64,000 nt of DNA from Allokutzneria sp. A3M-2-11 16 (GCF_024213555.1 NZ_JANAVO010000002.1:356269-420268); one strand, 5' to 3'. Positions 8,746 to 17,411 are shown, numbered from the stretch's first letter. Notes: generated by a model not told the origin, from the letters alone. A program made the numbers and translations.

Positions 8746-8981
8746 GTGCGATCGTGGAGTTCTACTGGCGGCCCGGCTGCGGTTTCTGCTCGGCGCTGCG
8801 TTCCGGCCTGGCCAAGACCGACCTGACCGTCCAGGAGGTCAACATCTGGGAGGACCCGGAGGCGGCGGCGCGGGTGCGCTCGGTGGCGAACGGCAACGAG
8901 GTCGTGCCCACCGTGTTCGTCGGCGACAAGTCCTTGGTCAACCCGTCCGTCGCCCAGGTGCTGGCCGCCGCGAACCCGTAA
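8742..8981 (+). CDS. Mycoredoxin-like glutaredoxin family protein
   Basis: 79 residues with a glutaredoxin fold: EFYWRPGCGFCSAL carries the redox pair C13-G-F-C16, VVPTVFVG supplies the cis-proline, and a C-terminal helix follows. Actinobacterial mycoredoxins have the same architecture and reduce protein-mycothiol mixed disulfides. Its placement as the third gene of a sigma/anti-sigma operon suggests a feedback role on thiol status, perhaps on the ZAS cysteines. That role is inference. Confidence 0.82.
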   Translation: MSAIVEFYWRPGCGFCSALRSGLAKTDLTVQEVNIWEDPEAAARVRSVANGNEVVPTVFVGDKSLVNPSVAQVLAAANP

Positions 8982-9051
8982 ATCTGACGGTTCTGTGACG
9001 GCGGGCCCCGGTGGGGCGACAAGGGCCACGTGAGGTCCTAGCGTCGGCGGT

Positions 9052-10101
9052 GTGCGTGTACTCGTGACCGGCGGGGCCGGTTTCATCGGCTCCCACATCG
9101 CCGACGCCCTTGTGGCCCAAGGACATGAGCCCGTCCTGCTGGACGCGTTCCTTCCAGCTGCCCACACCGCGGCCGTTGTTCCCCCGTGGTGCCAGGGGTA
9201 TTCCCTTGAGCGCGGCGACATCCGCGACACCTCGCTGCTCGCCCGCCTCCTGTCCACAGTGGACGCGGTCTGTCATCAGGCGGCCATGGTGGGCCATGGC
9301 GTCGATCCGACCGATGCCCCGGATTACGCGCTGCACAACGATTTCGGCACTGCGGTCCTGCTCGCCGAGATGCATCGCGCCGGAGTGAAGCGCCTCGTTC
9401 TCGCATCGTCGATGGTGGTGTACGGCGAGGGCCGCTACCGCTGCCCCTCGCATGGCGTGGTGCGTCCGGGCCCGCGTCTTCTCTCGGACATCGAGGCGGG
9501 CGAGTTCGAGCCCCCGTGCCCGGTCTGCGGCGGCGCACTGCACTCCGAACTGATCGCCGAGGATGCTCCCCTGGACCCACGGAGTACTTATGCCGCAACG
9601 AAACTGGCCCAGGAGCACCTCGCGTCGGCGTGGGCTCGGCAAACCGGAGGTGGAGTGTGGGCGTTGCGTTACCACAACGTCTACGGTCCGCGAATGCCTC
9701 GGAACACCCCGTACGCCGGCGTGGCTTCGATGTTCCGCTCAGCCCTTGAGCGCGGCGAAGCCCCACGACTGATGGAGGACGGCGCGCAACTGCGGGACTT
9801 CGTCCACGTCACCGATGTGGCGCAGGCGAACGTCCTGGCCCTGGAAGCCGCTCCCCCGTCCGGCGCGCTAGAAGCGGTGAACGTGTGCTCCGGCGATCCG
9901 CACACCGTCGGCGACTTGGCTTTCGAACTGGCCCAAGCCCACAACGGCCCCACCCCCGTGGTCATCGGCGGCGCCCGCCCCGGCGATGTCCGGCACATCG
10001 TCGCCGACCCCGCCAAAGCCACTCGAATCCTCGGCTATCATCCGAACATGCCGTTCACCCAGGGCGTCCACGCATTCGCCACGTCCCCGCTCCGCCCCTG
10101 A
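9052..10101 (+). CDS. NAD-dependent nucleotide-sugar epimerase with zinc-ribbon insert
   Basis: 349 residues, extended short-chain dehydrogenase. The N-terminus TGGAGFIGSHIADAL binds NAD. An insert of about 55 residues after the catalytic serine carries CPSHG and CPVCGGAL, a likely zinc site, then STYAATKLAQEH holds the YxxxK active site. The insert resembles that of dTDP-L-rhamnose 4-epimerase-type proteins. GTG 9052 begins the Rossmann strand directly. By gene content this is the counterpart of galE3 in the Rv0536 region of M. tuberculosis. The sugar it handles cannot be told from sequence. Confidence 0.82.
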   Translation: MRVLVTGGAGFIGSHIADALVAQGHEPVLLDAFLPAAHTAAVVPPWCQGYSLERGDIRDTSLLARLLSTVDAVCHQAAMVGHGVDPTDAPDYALHNDFGTAVLLAEMHRAGVKRLVLASSMVVYGEGRYRCPSHGVVRPGPRLLSDIEAGEFEPPCPVCGGALHSELIAEDAPLDPRSTYAATKLAQEHLASAWARQTGGGVWALRYHNVYGPRMPRNTPYAGVASMFRSALERGEAPRLMEDGAQLRDFVHVTDVAQANVLALEAAPPSGALEAVNVCSGDPHTVGDLAFELAQAHNGPTPVVIGGARPGDVRHIVADPAKATRILGYHPNMPFTQGVHAFATSPLRP

Positions 10102-10124
10102 CCCCCTGACCCAGCGGCGCTTCC

Positions 10125-10187
10125 CCCGTTTCGTACTCATAGCCGTAAATTAGAGCGCTCTAAACCCCGTTAAGAGTACGAAACGGG
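10125..10187. repeat. Palindromic element, family 1, copy 2
   Basis: Left arm 10125-10138 (CCCGTTTCGTACTC) and right arm 10174-10187, with a centre holding TAGAGCGCTCTA, itself a palindrome. It lies between the convergent epimerase and sensor kinase genes. Confidence 0.9.
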
Positions 10188-10210
10188 AGATCTCTGGGTA
10201 GGTCGGAGTG

Positions 10211-11236
10211 CTAGTGGGGGAGGGGGATGCGGAGTTCGAAGCGGCAGCCCGGGCCGTGGTTGCGGGCGTTGATGCGGCCTTTGTGCGCCTCCACCAAGCC
10301 GCGCGCGATGGCCAGGCCCAAGCCCGCGCCGGCGGGTTGGTGGCCGTGGTCGGGAGTGCGGGCGGGGGTGCCGCGGAAAGCCACTTCGAAGACGCGGGAC
10401 AATTCGGCTTCGGGGATGCCGCCGCAGGCGTCGTCGACGGACAGCCACGCCTCGCGCTCGGTCTGCCCGGCGCGCACCACCACCGAGCCCGAAGGCGGTG
10501 TGTGGCGGATCGCGTTGGCCAGCAGGTTCCGCAGCACCCGCGACAGCTCCGGAGTGCTGGCGGAGACCACAGGCGATGCGCCGGGCTCCGTCACCAGGTG
10601 CACGCCCTTGCGTGAGGCGGCGGGGTGCGACGCGCTGACCGCCTCCTCGATCACCTCGCGGAGCGCGACCGGCGTCATGGTCAGCTTCAACGCCCCCGCG
10701 GTGATCTTGGACAGCTCGAACAGGTCCTCCACCATCGCGTTGAGCCGCACCGATTCCGCGCCGATGCGGAAGCCGTAGTCGCGGACCTCCACGGGCGCGG
10801 CGACGACCCCGTCGGAGAGCGCCTCGGCCATCGCCCGAATCCCGGCGAGCGGGGTGCGCAGGTCGTGGCTGATCCACGCGACCAGCTCGCGCCGGGACGC
10901 CTCGGCGGCGCGTTCACGGGCGCGGGCCTCGCGTTCCCACACGGTGCGCTTGGCGATGCCCCGGCCGAGCAGGACCGCCATCGGCACGGTCACCGCCGCG
11001 ACGAGCAGGCACACCAGCAGCGTGATCGTCAGGGTCGGGGTGAACATGAAGCCGCTGATCCCCACCGCCCCCGCGAAGGTCGCGACCAGCGGGATCAGGA
11101 TGAGCACGGTCATCGAGGTGGTCAGCGAGCGGTGGCGCAGCGCGTGCAGCAGCCACCCGCCGAGCAGGAACACCGGCAGCGACAACCCCACCGCGTACGG
11201 CGCGATGTGCGCGAGGTGGGCCAGGATCTCGTCCAC
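10211..11236 (-). CDS. Sensor histidine kinase (HisKA type), no adjacent response regulator
   Basis: 341 residues. There are two N-terminal pairs of hydrophobic segments (residues 13-90), a short linker, the HisKA box ELVAWISHDLRTPLAG with H124, and a HATPase_c domain with the N-box NLLANAIRHTP and G-box GAGLGLAIARGL. It is expressed downstream of a polytopic glycosyltransferase (3-nt gap), so the pair probably shares a promoter. No response regulator lies next to it, so its partner is unknown. Confidence 0.87.
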   Translation of the reverse strand: MDEILAHLAHIAPYAVGLSLPVFLLGGWLLHALRHRSLTTSMTVLILIPLVATFAGAVGISGFMFTPTLTITLLVCLLVAAVTVPMAVLLGRGIAKRTVWEREARARERAAEASRRELVAWISHDLRTPLAGIRAMAEALSDGVVAAPVEVRDYGFRIGAESVRLNAMVEDLFELSKITAGALKLTMTPVALREVIEEAVSASHPAASRKGVHLVTEPGASPVVSASTPELSRVLRNLLANAIRHTPPSGSVVVRAGQTEREAWLSVDDACGGIPEAELSRVFEVAFRGTPARTPDHGHQPAGAGLGLAIARGLVEAHKGRINARNHGPGCRFELRIPLPH

Positions 11237-11239
11237 AGG

Positions 11240-12514
11240 TCACCAGTTCGTCAGCAGGAGATGGTTCACGGCGAGCGCGGTCACCGCTTGGGCGGCCAGC
11301 CAGCCGCGCCGGTCCCGCTCCGGGAGCAGGGCCACCGCGGGCAGCAGCCAGACCGCGAACGGTAGCCAGATGCGCTCGACTTCGGCCTTGCTGAGCCCCG
11401 AAAGGGTGGCGGCCAGCACCGCGAGCACGGCGGCTCCGACAAGCAGTAGAAGCAGCCGGTCTCGTGCGAGCCTACGCAGTCCGGGGGCCACGGCGGGCCC
11501 GGCCGCCAGGAGCAGGCACGCGAGATTGGCCCACACCCAGTACCAATACGGCCGGTGGAGCCCGATTCCCTGGTAGTACCGGTCGATCACCAGGTGGTAG
11601 CCGTCCAGCCACCAGAACCCCGCCAGCGTGAACACCGCCACGACACCGAGCGCGCCGAGCACCGCGTAGCCGACCGCGCGCCACCGGCCGCTCATCAGCG
11701 CGACCACCAAAGCCAAGGGCCCCAGCAACACCAGGCCGTAGGACAGGTAGATGCCGAAGCCGAGCACTGCTCCCCCGGCGAGCCATGTCATCCTGCGACC
11801 GAGCGCCACCAACGCGATCCCGCACGCGGTCACCCCGGCGAACAGCCCGTCGGCCGACGCACCGACCCACACCGCGCCGGGGAAAAGCACGAGGAACGGC
11901 AGCACCGCGCGGGCGGCCGAAGGGGCTCCGAGCGCGCGGAGCATCACCGGGATCGCGATCACCACGGAGGCTCCGACCACCACGCACGCGACGCCCGCCC
12001 AAGCCCCGCCGCCGAGTCCGATGCGGTCGAGCCACACGAAGACCAGGGTCGCACCGGGCGGGTGACCGGAAACGTGAGTAGTCCACGAATCCGGTTGGTA
12101 GTCAAGGATTCTGGCCGCGAATCCGCGCAGCATCGCAGGGATGTCGGTGATGCCGGGAACCTCGTGCAGGTACTCGTCGCGACTGGCGAGCTTGTCCGCG
12201 AAGCCCGACTGCCACCCGTCGATCATGGCCAGCGCGAAGGTCCACGCCAGAGCGGCGCCGTAGCCGGACAGCAGGGCACGCCGCCACGGCAGCCGGGCGG
12301 CGAGGCCGGGACCCCACGCGCACACCGCGATCGCGAGCAGCACCGCGAAGGGCGTTCCGGGTCCGATGTGCGGCGCCCACTCGCCGAAAACCGGTGCTGC
12401 GCGGGCGAAAATCGGGGCGCCGATCGAGTTCAGGTAGGAGCCGACCGCGACCGCGGCGGCGAGCAGAACGGCCGCGACGGTCCCGGCGACGAGGTCGGCG
12501 CGACGCGTCGTCAT
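11240..12514 (-). CDS. Polytopic membrane glycosyltransferase (GT-C type, methylthioxylose-transferase-like)
   Basis: 424 residues with ten or more hydrophobic helices. A first extracytoplasmic loop carries charged residues (DEYLHEVPGITD), followed by a HVSGHPPGATLVFVWLDRI segment. These are typical of GT-C enzymes that take polyprenyl-phosphate sugars outside the membrane. The neighbourhood (epimerase, GT2, DUF2064) parallels Rv0536-Rv0541c, in which the membrane protein Rv0541c has been assigned a methylthioxylose transfer role. I carry that across as a hypothesis only. It sits upstream of, and almost touches, the orphan sensor kinase. Confidence 0.7.
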   Translation of the reverse strand: MTTRRADLVAGTVAAVLLAAAVAVGSYLNSIGAPIFARAAPVFGEWAPHIGPGTPFAVLLAIAVCAWGPGLAARLPWRRALLSGYGAALAWTFALAMIDGWQSGFADKLASRDEYLHEVPGITDIPAMLRGFAARILDYQPDSWTTHVSGHPPGATLVFVWLDRIGLGGGAWAGVACVVVGASVVIAIPVMLRALGAPSAARAVLPFLVLFPGAVWVGASADGLFAGVTACGIALVALGRRMTWLAGGAVLGFGIYLSYGLVLLGPLALVVALMSGRWRAVGYAVLGALGVVAVFTLAGFWWLDGYHLVIDRYYQGIGLHRPYWYWVWANLACLLLAAGPAVAPGLRRLARDRLLLLLVGAAVLAVLAATLSGLSKAEVERIWLPFAVWLLPAVALLPERDRRGWLAAQAVTALAVNHLLLTNW

Positions 12515-12656
12515 GGCCGCAGACTAAGGCCAACGGCGACGGAAGACACCCCCTCGCACGAGTCCGTCAGACTTCCGTAATACCCGGCGCGACGTCATGA
12601 TTTGTTAAGCACCACAAGGGTTCCGATGCTTTCACGGCCGCCATAGCTTGCGTTTC

Positions 12657-13310
12657 GTGAATGAGATCGACGTGGTGTTCCCGTGCCTGGACGAAGCGGC
12701 GGCGCTGCCGGGCGTGCTCGCGGCGCTGCCCTTCGGCTACCGCGCGATTGTGGTGGACAACGGTTCGAGCGACGGCTCCCCCGAAGTCGCTCGGGCGCAC
12801 GGCGCGACGGTCGTGCACGAGCCCAGCCCCGGCTACGGAGCCGCCGTGCACGCGGGCGTGCTCGCCAGCCGGTCGCCGCTCGTGTGCGTGTTGGACGCGG
12901 ACGGTTCGCTCGACCCCGGGGAACTGCCCAAGCTCGTGTACGCCGTGGCCAGCGGCCGGGCCGACCTCGCGATGGGGCGCCGGGTTCCCGCCGAGCGCGG
13001 TGCTTGGCCGTGGCACGCCCGCGTGGGCAACGCGGTGCTGGCGATGCTCTTGCGCCGCAAGGGTTTGCACGTGAAGGACATCGGCCCGATCCGTGTCACC
13101 CATCGGGATGCGTTGCTGGCGTTGGACATCCGTGACCGCCGCTTCGGCTACCCGTTGGAGTTGCTGTTGCGGGCCGGCGCGGCGAGCTGGCGCGTTGAGG
13201 AGTTCGATGTCGCATATCGGCCGCGCACGGCGGGAACTCGCTCCAAGGTCTCCGGCTCAGTGAAGGGCACTCTTCGCGCCGTGCACGACATGGCGGGGGT
13301 GCTTCGATGA
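12657..13310 (+). CDS. Family 2 glycosyltransferase, polyprenyl-phosphate sugar synthase-like
   Basis: 217 residues, one GT-A domain without membrane helices. The start IDVVFPCLDEAAALPGVL, the IVVDNGSSDGS nucleotide-binding segment and LDADGSLDPGELP (the DxD equivalent) are clear. The likely reaction moves a sugar from a nucleotide to polyprenyl phosphate, supplying the membrane GT-C enzyme encoded divergently. The GTG at 12657 is preferred over the TTG at 12648. A CATAGCT about 9-15 nt upstream suggests a leaderless transcript. The 3' end overlaps the next gene by 4 nt. Confidence 0.8.
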   Translation: MNEIDVVFPCLDEAAALPGVLAALPFGYRAIVVDNGSSDGSPEVARAHGATVVHEPSPGYGAAVHAGVLASRSPLVCVLDADGSLDPGELPKLVYAVASGRADLAMGRRVPAERGAWPWHARVGNAVLAMLLRRKGLHVKDIGPIRVTHRDALLALDIRDRRFGYPLELLLRAGAASWRVEEFDVAYRPRTAGTRSKVSGSVKGTLRAVHDMAGVLR

Positions 13311-13954
13311 GGGGCGCGCTTCTCGTTGTGGCGAAAGCACCTGTGCCGGGTTTGGCGAAGACACGGTTGTGCCCGCCCGCGACTCCTCAGCAAGCAGCCG
13401 AGATCGCCGCCGCGGCGCTATTGGACACTTTGGACACAGTACTCCGTACTCCGCGAACAGTGCCGTACGTAGCCTTCACCGGCGACCTGCGAAAAGCCCG
13501 CCGCAGCAAGGAGATCTCCGCGCTCTTGGAGAAGTGCGAAGTCTTCGAGCAGCGTGGCGACACCTTCGCGGACAGGCTCGCCGAGGCTCACGCGGAGGTC
13601 GCGCGGCGCTGTCCAGGGCAACCGGTCGTGCAGATCGGCATGGACACACCGCAGATCACGCCGTCGTTGCTGGCCTCATGCTTCCCGGTGCGAGACGCGG
13701 CGATCGGTCGCGCGCACGACGGCGGCTGGTGGGCGCTCGGCCTGAACGACCCGAACGCCGCAGGAGCACTGCGCGCGGTGCCCATGTCCAAGGACAACAC
13801 CGGCGATCTCACCGTGAAGGCTTTACAGGACAGAGGGCTTGAGGTGTTCGCACTCCCCCAACTGTCCGATGTGGACACCATGACCGACGCACGAGTAGTC
13901 GCCAAGGCAACCCCCAACGGCCGCTTCGCCCGAGCCGTGGAGGCAGTGCGATGA
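13307..13954 (+). CDS. DUF2064 / TIGR04282-type glycosyltransferase-fold protein
   Basis: 215 residues with the nucleotidyltransferase-like start LLVVAKAPVPGLAKTRL, a central VVQIGMDTPQITP (DxD equivalent) and AHDGGWWALGLND, the signature of DUF2064 proteins. Relatives are found in arsenosugar clusters and next to Rv0539 in mycobacteria. The activity is presumed sugar-nucleotide formation or transfer. Overlaps of 4 nt join it to the GT2 gene before it and the methyltransferase after it. Confidence 0.8.
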   Translation: MRGALLVVAKAPVPGLAKTRLCPPATPQQAAEIAAAALLDTLDTVLRTPRTVPYVAFTGDLRKARRSKEISALLEKCEVFEQRGDTFADRLAEAHAEVARRCPGQPVVQIGMDTPQITPSLLASCFPVRDAAIGRAHDGGWWALGLNDPNAAGALRAVPMSKDNTGDLTVKALQDRGLEVFALPQLSDVDTMTDARVVAKATPNGRFARAVEAVR

Positions 13955-14553
13955 CGGTTTTCGACGAAGCACTGCTCGGCTCACCGAGCTGGTTGCACAC
14001 CGCGGGCGGAGAGCGCAGGGAGCTGCATCCGGACCGCTGGATCGCCGGAGCGGACGCGGCCGACGAAGTGATGCTCGCGGGGTGTCGCGGTCCGAGCCTG
14101 GACATCGGGTGCGGCCCAGGCAGGCTGACGGTGGCGCTCGCCGCTCGCGGAGTTCCGGCTCTGGGCATCGACATCTCAGCCGTCGCGGTGCGACTGACCA
14201 CCAGGCGCGGCGGATTGGCATTGCGCCGCAACGTATTCGACCCCCTCCCAGCCGAAGGCCGATGGCGGAACGCGTTGCTGGCGGACGGCAACGTCGGCAT
14301 CGGCGGTGATCCTGTCGCCCTGCTGAGCCGCGTCGGCGAACTGCTCTCGGTGGACGGGCGCGCGGTTGTCGAGGTGGATCCTCCGGGCGGTGGCGTGCGT
14401 CGCGAGCGGGCCCGCATGGCGGAAGGTCCGTGGTTCGACTGGGCCTGGGTGGGCGCGGAGTCGATCGGCACGGTCGCGGCCGTCGCGGGCCTCATCACAC
14501 AAAGGATCACCGAACATTCCGGCCGTTGGTTCGCAGAACTGGAAAAGCCATGA
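13951..14553 (+). CDS. SAM-dependent methyltransferase (class I)
   Basis: 200 residues. Motif I LDIGCGPGRLTVALAARG (about residues 51-68) is followed by the acidic end of strand 2 (ALGIDIS) and a motif IV region, VEVDPPGGG. It probably methylates a sugar, lipid carrier or small molecule in the cell-surface glycan pathway of this operon. Stop and start overlap (ATGA) with both neighbours. Confidence 0.8.
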   Translation: MTVFDEALLGSPSWLHTAGGERRELHPDRWIAGADAADEVMLAGCRGPSLDIGCGPGRLTVALAARGVPALGIDISAVAVRLTTRRGGLALRRNVFDPLPAEGRWRNALLADGNVGIGGDPVALLSRVGELLSVDGRAVVEVDPPGGGVRRERARMAEGPWFDWAWVGAESIGTVAAVAGLITQRITEHSGRWFAELEKP

Positions 14554-15605
14554 AACTGCGCTTCCGCTCCCCCGTACACGACGAGCGCGTGGCAGCGAAG
14601 CTCGGGCTGTGGCTCGGTGTCGCGTTTGGACTGTGCTTCGTCACCGGCCTGCTCAGCCACGGCATCCAGTACCCGCCGAGCTGGTTCACCTGGCCCACTC
14701 GCCCGGTCAACCTGTACCGGATCACCCAGGGCGTCCACGTGATCTCCGGTATCGCGGCGATCCCCCTGCTGCTCGCGAAGCTGTGGAGCGTCTACCCCAA
14801 GCTGTTCGGCCGCGCGCACATCCTGGAGCGCGGATCGATTCTCGTACTTGTCTGCGCCGCGTTCTTCGAGCTGTTCACCGGTCTGTTCAACGTCTCGCAG
14901 AACTACGCGTGGTCGTTCTTCTTCCCTGACGCCCACTACGCGGTGGCTTGGATCGCGGTCGGCGCATTGCTGGTGCACGTCGCGGTGAAGCTGCCGGTGG
15001 TCAAGAGGGTCTTGAAGACCCCCGAACCCAACCTGTCGCGCCGCGCCTTCCTACGAGGCACCGGCGTGATGACGGGGGCGGCCGTGCTCGCGACCGCGGG
15101 TGTCACCGTGCCGTGGCTGCGGGACGTCTCAGTGCTCGCGTGGCGCCCGGGCAAAGGCGTCCCGGTCAACCGAACGGCCCTCGACGCCGGAGTGACCCGC
15201 GTCGATCCACAGTGGACCTTGGAGGTGATCGGAAAGCACACGAAGCGGTTCACACTCGCGCAGCTCCAGGCCATGCCCCAGGTCGAGGCGGAGCTGCCGA
15301 TCGCGTGCGTCGAAGGCTGGAGCGCCTCCGCCCACTGGTCCGGAGTATGCGTCGCTGACCTGCTGAGATCGGTCGGCGCGGAACCAATGTCCACAGTGGT
15401 CGTTGAGTCATTGGAGCGCGCGGGCCGCTACCGGGCGAGCGTGTTGCCGCCCAACCACGCGGCGGACCCGCTGACGTTGCTGGCGCTGCGGCTCAACGGT
15501 CAAGAGCTGGACATCGACCACGGTTACCCGTGCCGACTGATCGCGCCGAGCCGACCTGGCGTGCTCCAGACCAAGTGGGTCTCGCAGTTGAAGGTGATGT
15601 CATGA
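14550..15605 (+). CDS. Membrane-anchored molybdopterin oxidoreductase (MsrP/sulfite-oxidase fold)
   Basis: 351 residues in two parts. Residues 15-155 hold about four transmembrane helices of cytochrome b561/ferric-reductase type. After a twin-arginine-like SRRAFLRG (163-170) and another hydrophobic stretch, an extracytoplasmic molybdopterin domain follows with LPIACVEGWSASAHW, whose C253 should ligate molybdenum. This fuses in one chain what MsrPQ does in two proteins. It overlaps the methyltransferase gene by 4 nt and the next gene by 4 nt. Substrate unknown; a sulfoxide is possible given the suspected methylthio-sugar context, but that is speculation. Confidence 0.78.
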   Translation: MKLRFRSPVHDERVAAKLGLWLGVAFGLCFVTGLLSHGIQYPPSWFTWPTRPVNLYRITQGVHVISGIAAIPLLLAKLWSVYPKLFGRAHILERGSILVLVCAAFFELFTGLFNVSQNYAWSFFFPDAHYAVAWIAVGALLVHVAVKLPVVKRVLKTPEPNLSRRAFLRGTGVMTGAAVLATAGVTVPWLRDVSVLAWRPGKGVPVNRTALDAGVTRVDPQWTLEVIGKHTKRFTLAQLQAMPQVEAELPIACVEGWSASAHWSGVCVADLLRSVGAEPMSTVVVESLERAGRYRASVLPPNHAADPLTLLALRLNGQELDIDHGYPCRLIAPSRPGVLQTKWVSQLKVMS

Positions 15606-16084
15606 CGCGCTGGGTGATCGGCGCCATCGGTGTCGCATGTGGACTGTGGGGAGCCTCGCTCGCCCTTCCCCTGGTCAGCTGGTCCTTCGTCACCTGGCTG
15701 CTCGGCGGGCCGATCGTGCACGACGTCCTGGTGGCGCCCCTGGTCGGCGGGATCGGCCTGCTGCTGGCCCAGGCGTGCCCACCCCACTGGGCACGCCTGA
15801 TCGCGGGCGGGCTCGCGACCAGCGGAATCCTCGCGCTGATCGCGGCACCGCTGGCGAACGGCACGGGACTGCTCGTGGCGCTCGGCGTCGTCTGGCTGGT
15901 GGTCGCCGCGGCGGGACTGGGACGAGTCGGGCTAGGACGAAAGAATTCCGCGAATCGTCCAGAGCCCGCCCAGCACCACGGCTCCGACGATGGCGGCGAT
16001 CGATGTGGCAGCGGAGTCGAGCATTCCGAGCACCCCGATCGTCATGCCGAACAGGATGGTCAAAACCAGCAGGGCCTTTCCTGA
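15602..16084 (+). CDS. Small membrane protein, C-terminal tail probably non-functional
   Basis: Residues 1-110 contain four hydrophobic segments and look like a real membrane protein, started by the ATG at 15602 that overlaps the preceding stop. The last ~50 residues are polar, low in complexity and rich in His, Gln and Asp, with a lower third-position G+C than the rest. They lie exactly opposite a well-formed small gene on the other strand (15932-16099). The tail may simply be read-through to the next stop after loss of an earlier one. Function unknown. Confidence 0.6.
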   Translation: MTRWVIGAIGVACGLWGASLALPLVSWSFVTWLLGGPIVHDVLVAPLVGGIGLLLAQACPPHWARLIAGGLATSGILALIAAPLANGTGLLVALGVVWLVVAAAGLGRVGLGRKNSANRPEPAQHHGSDDGGDRCGSGVEHSEHPDRHAEQDGQNQQGLS

Positions 16085-16099
16085 CGTCTTCTCATTCAT
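15932..16099 (-). CDS. Small hydrophobic protein, 55 residues, antisense to the tail of its neighbour
   Basis: Reading from ATG 16099 to TAG at 15932 gives MNEKTSGKALLVLTILFG, then a short Gly/Met/Asp turn, then a second hydrophobic segment ending TIRGILSS. This is a two-helix membrane hairpin. Third positions are about 78% G or C, better than the opposite strand's 60%, which supports coding on this strand. There is no clear Shine-Dalgarno. It lies divergent from the sensor kinase gene at 16236. Function unknown. Confidence 0.55.
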   Translation of the reverse strand: MNEKTSGKALLVLTILFGMTIGVLGMLDSAATSIAAIVGAVVLGGLWTIRGILSS

Positions 16100-16235
16100 G
16101 GCGGTAAAGCTAGGAATTCCCGCGCTCGCCGGGCACCACCCGGTTGCGGACCACCCGCGTCCACCGGCCGGTGGACCCCTGGGGTACGCGACCAGGTCGA
16201 TGGACAGCCCCTGGCGGCTCTGTCACGGTCTTGTG

Positions 16236-17411
16236 GTGAGTTCCCCAGACGACGCGTGGCAGAACTCGGCGGGCGGCTGGCACCTGGGCTTCGCCGCCCT
16301 CGGCCTGCTGACCGTCACCGCGGCGTTCCCGCTGTCCCAGCCCGCGAACCAGATCATGGCGATCTTCCTGCTGATCGCCCTCGGCGTCTGGTACGCGGTG
16401 ACCGGCGCGGAGATGATCGGCGTCGAACCCGGCAGGCTCGGCTACGTCTACCTCGCCGGGGCCGTTCCGCTCACGCTCGCGATCCTCTGGTTCACCCCGG
16501 CCGGGGTGCTGGTGCTGTTCGTGCTCTACCCGCACGTGTGGATGATGCTGCCGACCCGCTGGGCCGCGGCGACCACCGTCACCACGGTCTGCGCGGTGGG
16601 CGCGATCATGGTCATCCGGGAGGGGTTCAGTCCGGCTTCCGTGCTGCTGGTCGCCGGGATCACGGCGGTGTGCCTGCTGCTCGGGCTGGGGCTGGGCCTG
16701 TGGATCACCAGGATCATCCGGCAGAGCGCCGGGCGCGCCGCCACCCTCGCCGAACTGGAGGCGACCCGGGCGGAGCTGGCCGAGGTCAGCCACGACGCCG
16801 GGGTGCTCGCCGAGCGGGAACGGCTGGCCCGGGAGATCCACGACACCCTGGCGCAGGGCTTCACCAGCATGGTGATGATGCTCCAGGCCCTCGAACCGGA
16901 GATCGACGACGACCGCGACGCCGCCCAGCGCAGGCGGGCCCAGCTGGAGGAGATCGCCCGCGGGAACCTGGCCGAGGCGCGGTCGCTGGTGGCGCTGCTG
17001 ACCCCGACCCACCTCGAAGCGGCCCCGCTCGCCGAGGCGGTGGAACGGCTCGTCGCGCAGGTCGGCCGCGAGCTGGGCATCACCGCGACCATGCTGCTCT
17101 CCGGCGAGCAACGGCCGCTGCCCACCAACCACGAGGTCGTGCTGCTGCGCGGCACCCAGGAAGCCCTCGCCAACGTGCGCAAGCACTCCGGCGCCAGCTC
17201 CGTGAGCGTGGAGCTGAGCTACGAGGAGGACCGCGTGACGCTGGAGGTGTGCGACAACGGCAAGGGCTTCGACGGCACCACGCAGGACGGGTTCGGCCTC
17301 GCCGGGATGCGCGCGCGGGTGACGCAGGTCGGTGGCACGATGCAGCTGGCCGCGCCCTCCGGTGGCGGAGCGTCGTTGCTGGTGGACCTGCCGATCGGGG
17401 GTGTTGCATGA
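16236..17411 (+). CDS. Sensor histidine kinase, NarL/HisKA_3 type
   Basis: 391 residues. Five to six N-terminal transmembrane segments (about residues 15-160) precede a coiled-coil linker, the HisKA_3 box LAREIHDTLAQGFTSMVMML and a HATPase domain with the G-box DGFGLAGMRARV. It partners the LuxR-type response regulator whose start overlaps its stop (ATGA at 17408). GTG 16236 is used, and GTG 16233 is equally possible. Signal unknown. Confidence 0.9.
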   Translation: MSSPDDAWQNSAGGWHLGFAALGLLTVTAAFPLSQPANQIMAIFLLIALGVWYAVTGAEMIGVEPGRLGYVYLAGAVPLTLAILWFTPAGVLVLFVLYPHVWMMLPTRWAAATTVTTVCAVGAIMVIREGFSPASVLLVAGITAVCLLLGLGLGLWITRIIRQSAGRAATLAELEATRAELAEVSHDAGVLAERERLAREIHDTLAQGFTSMVMMLQALEPEIDDDRDAAQRRRAQLEEIARGNLAEARSLVALLTPTHLEAAPLAEAVERLVAQVGRELGITATMLLSGEQRPLPTNHEVVLLRGTQEALANVRKHSGASSVSVELSYEEDRVTLEVCDNGKGFDGTTQDGFGLAGMRARVTQVGGTMQLAAPSGGGASLLVDLPIGGVA

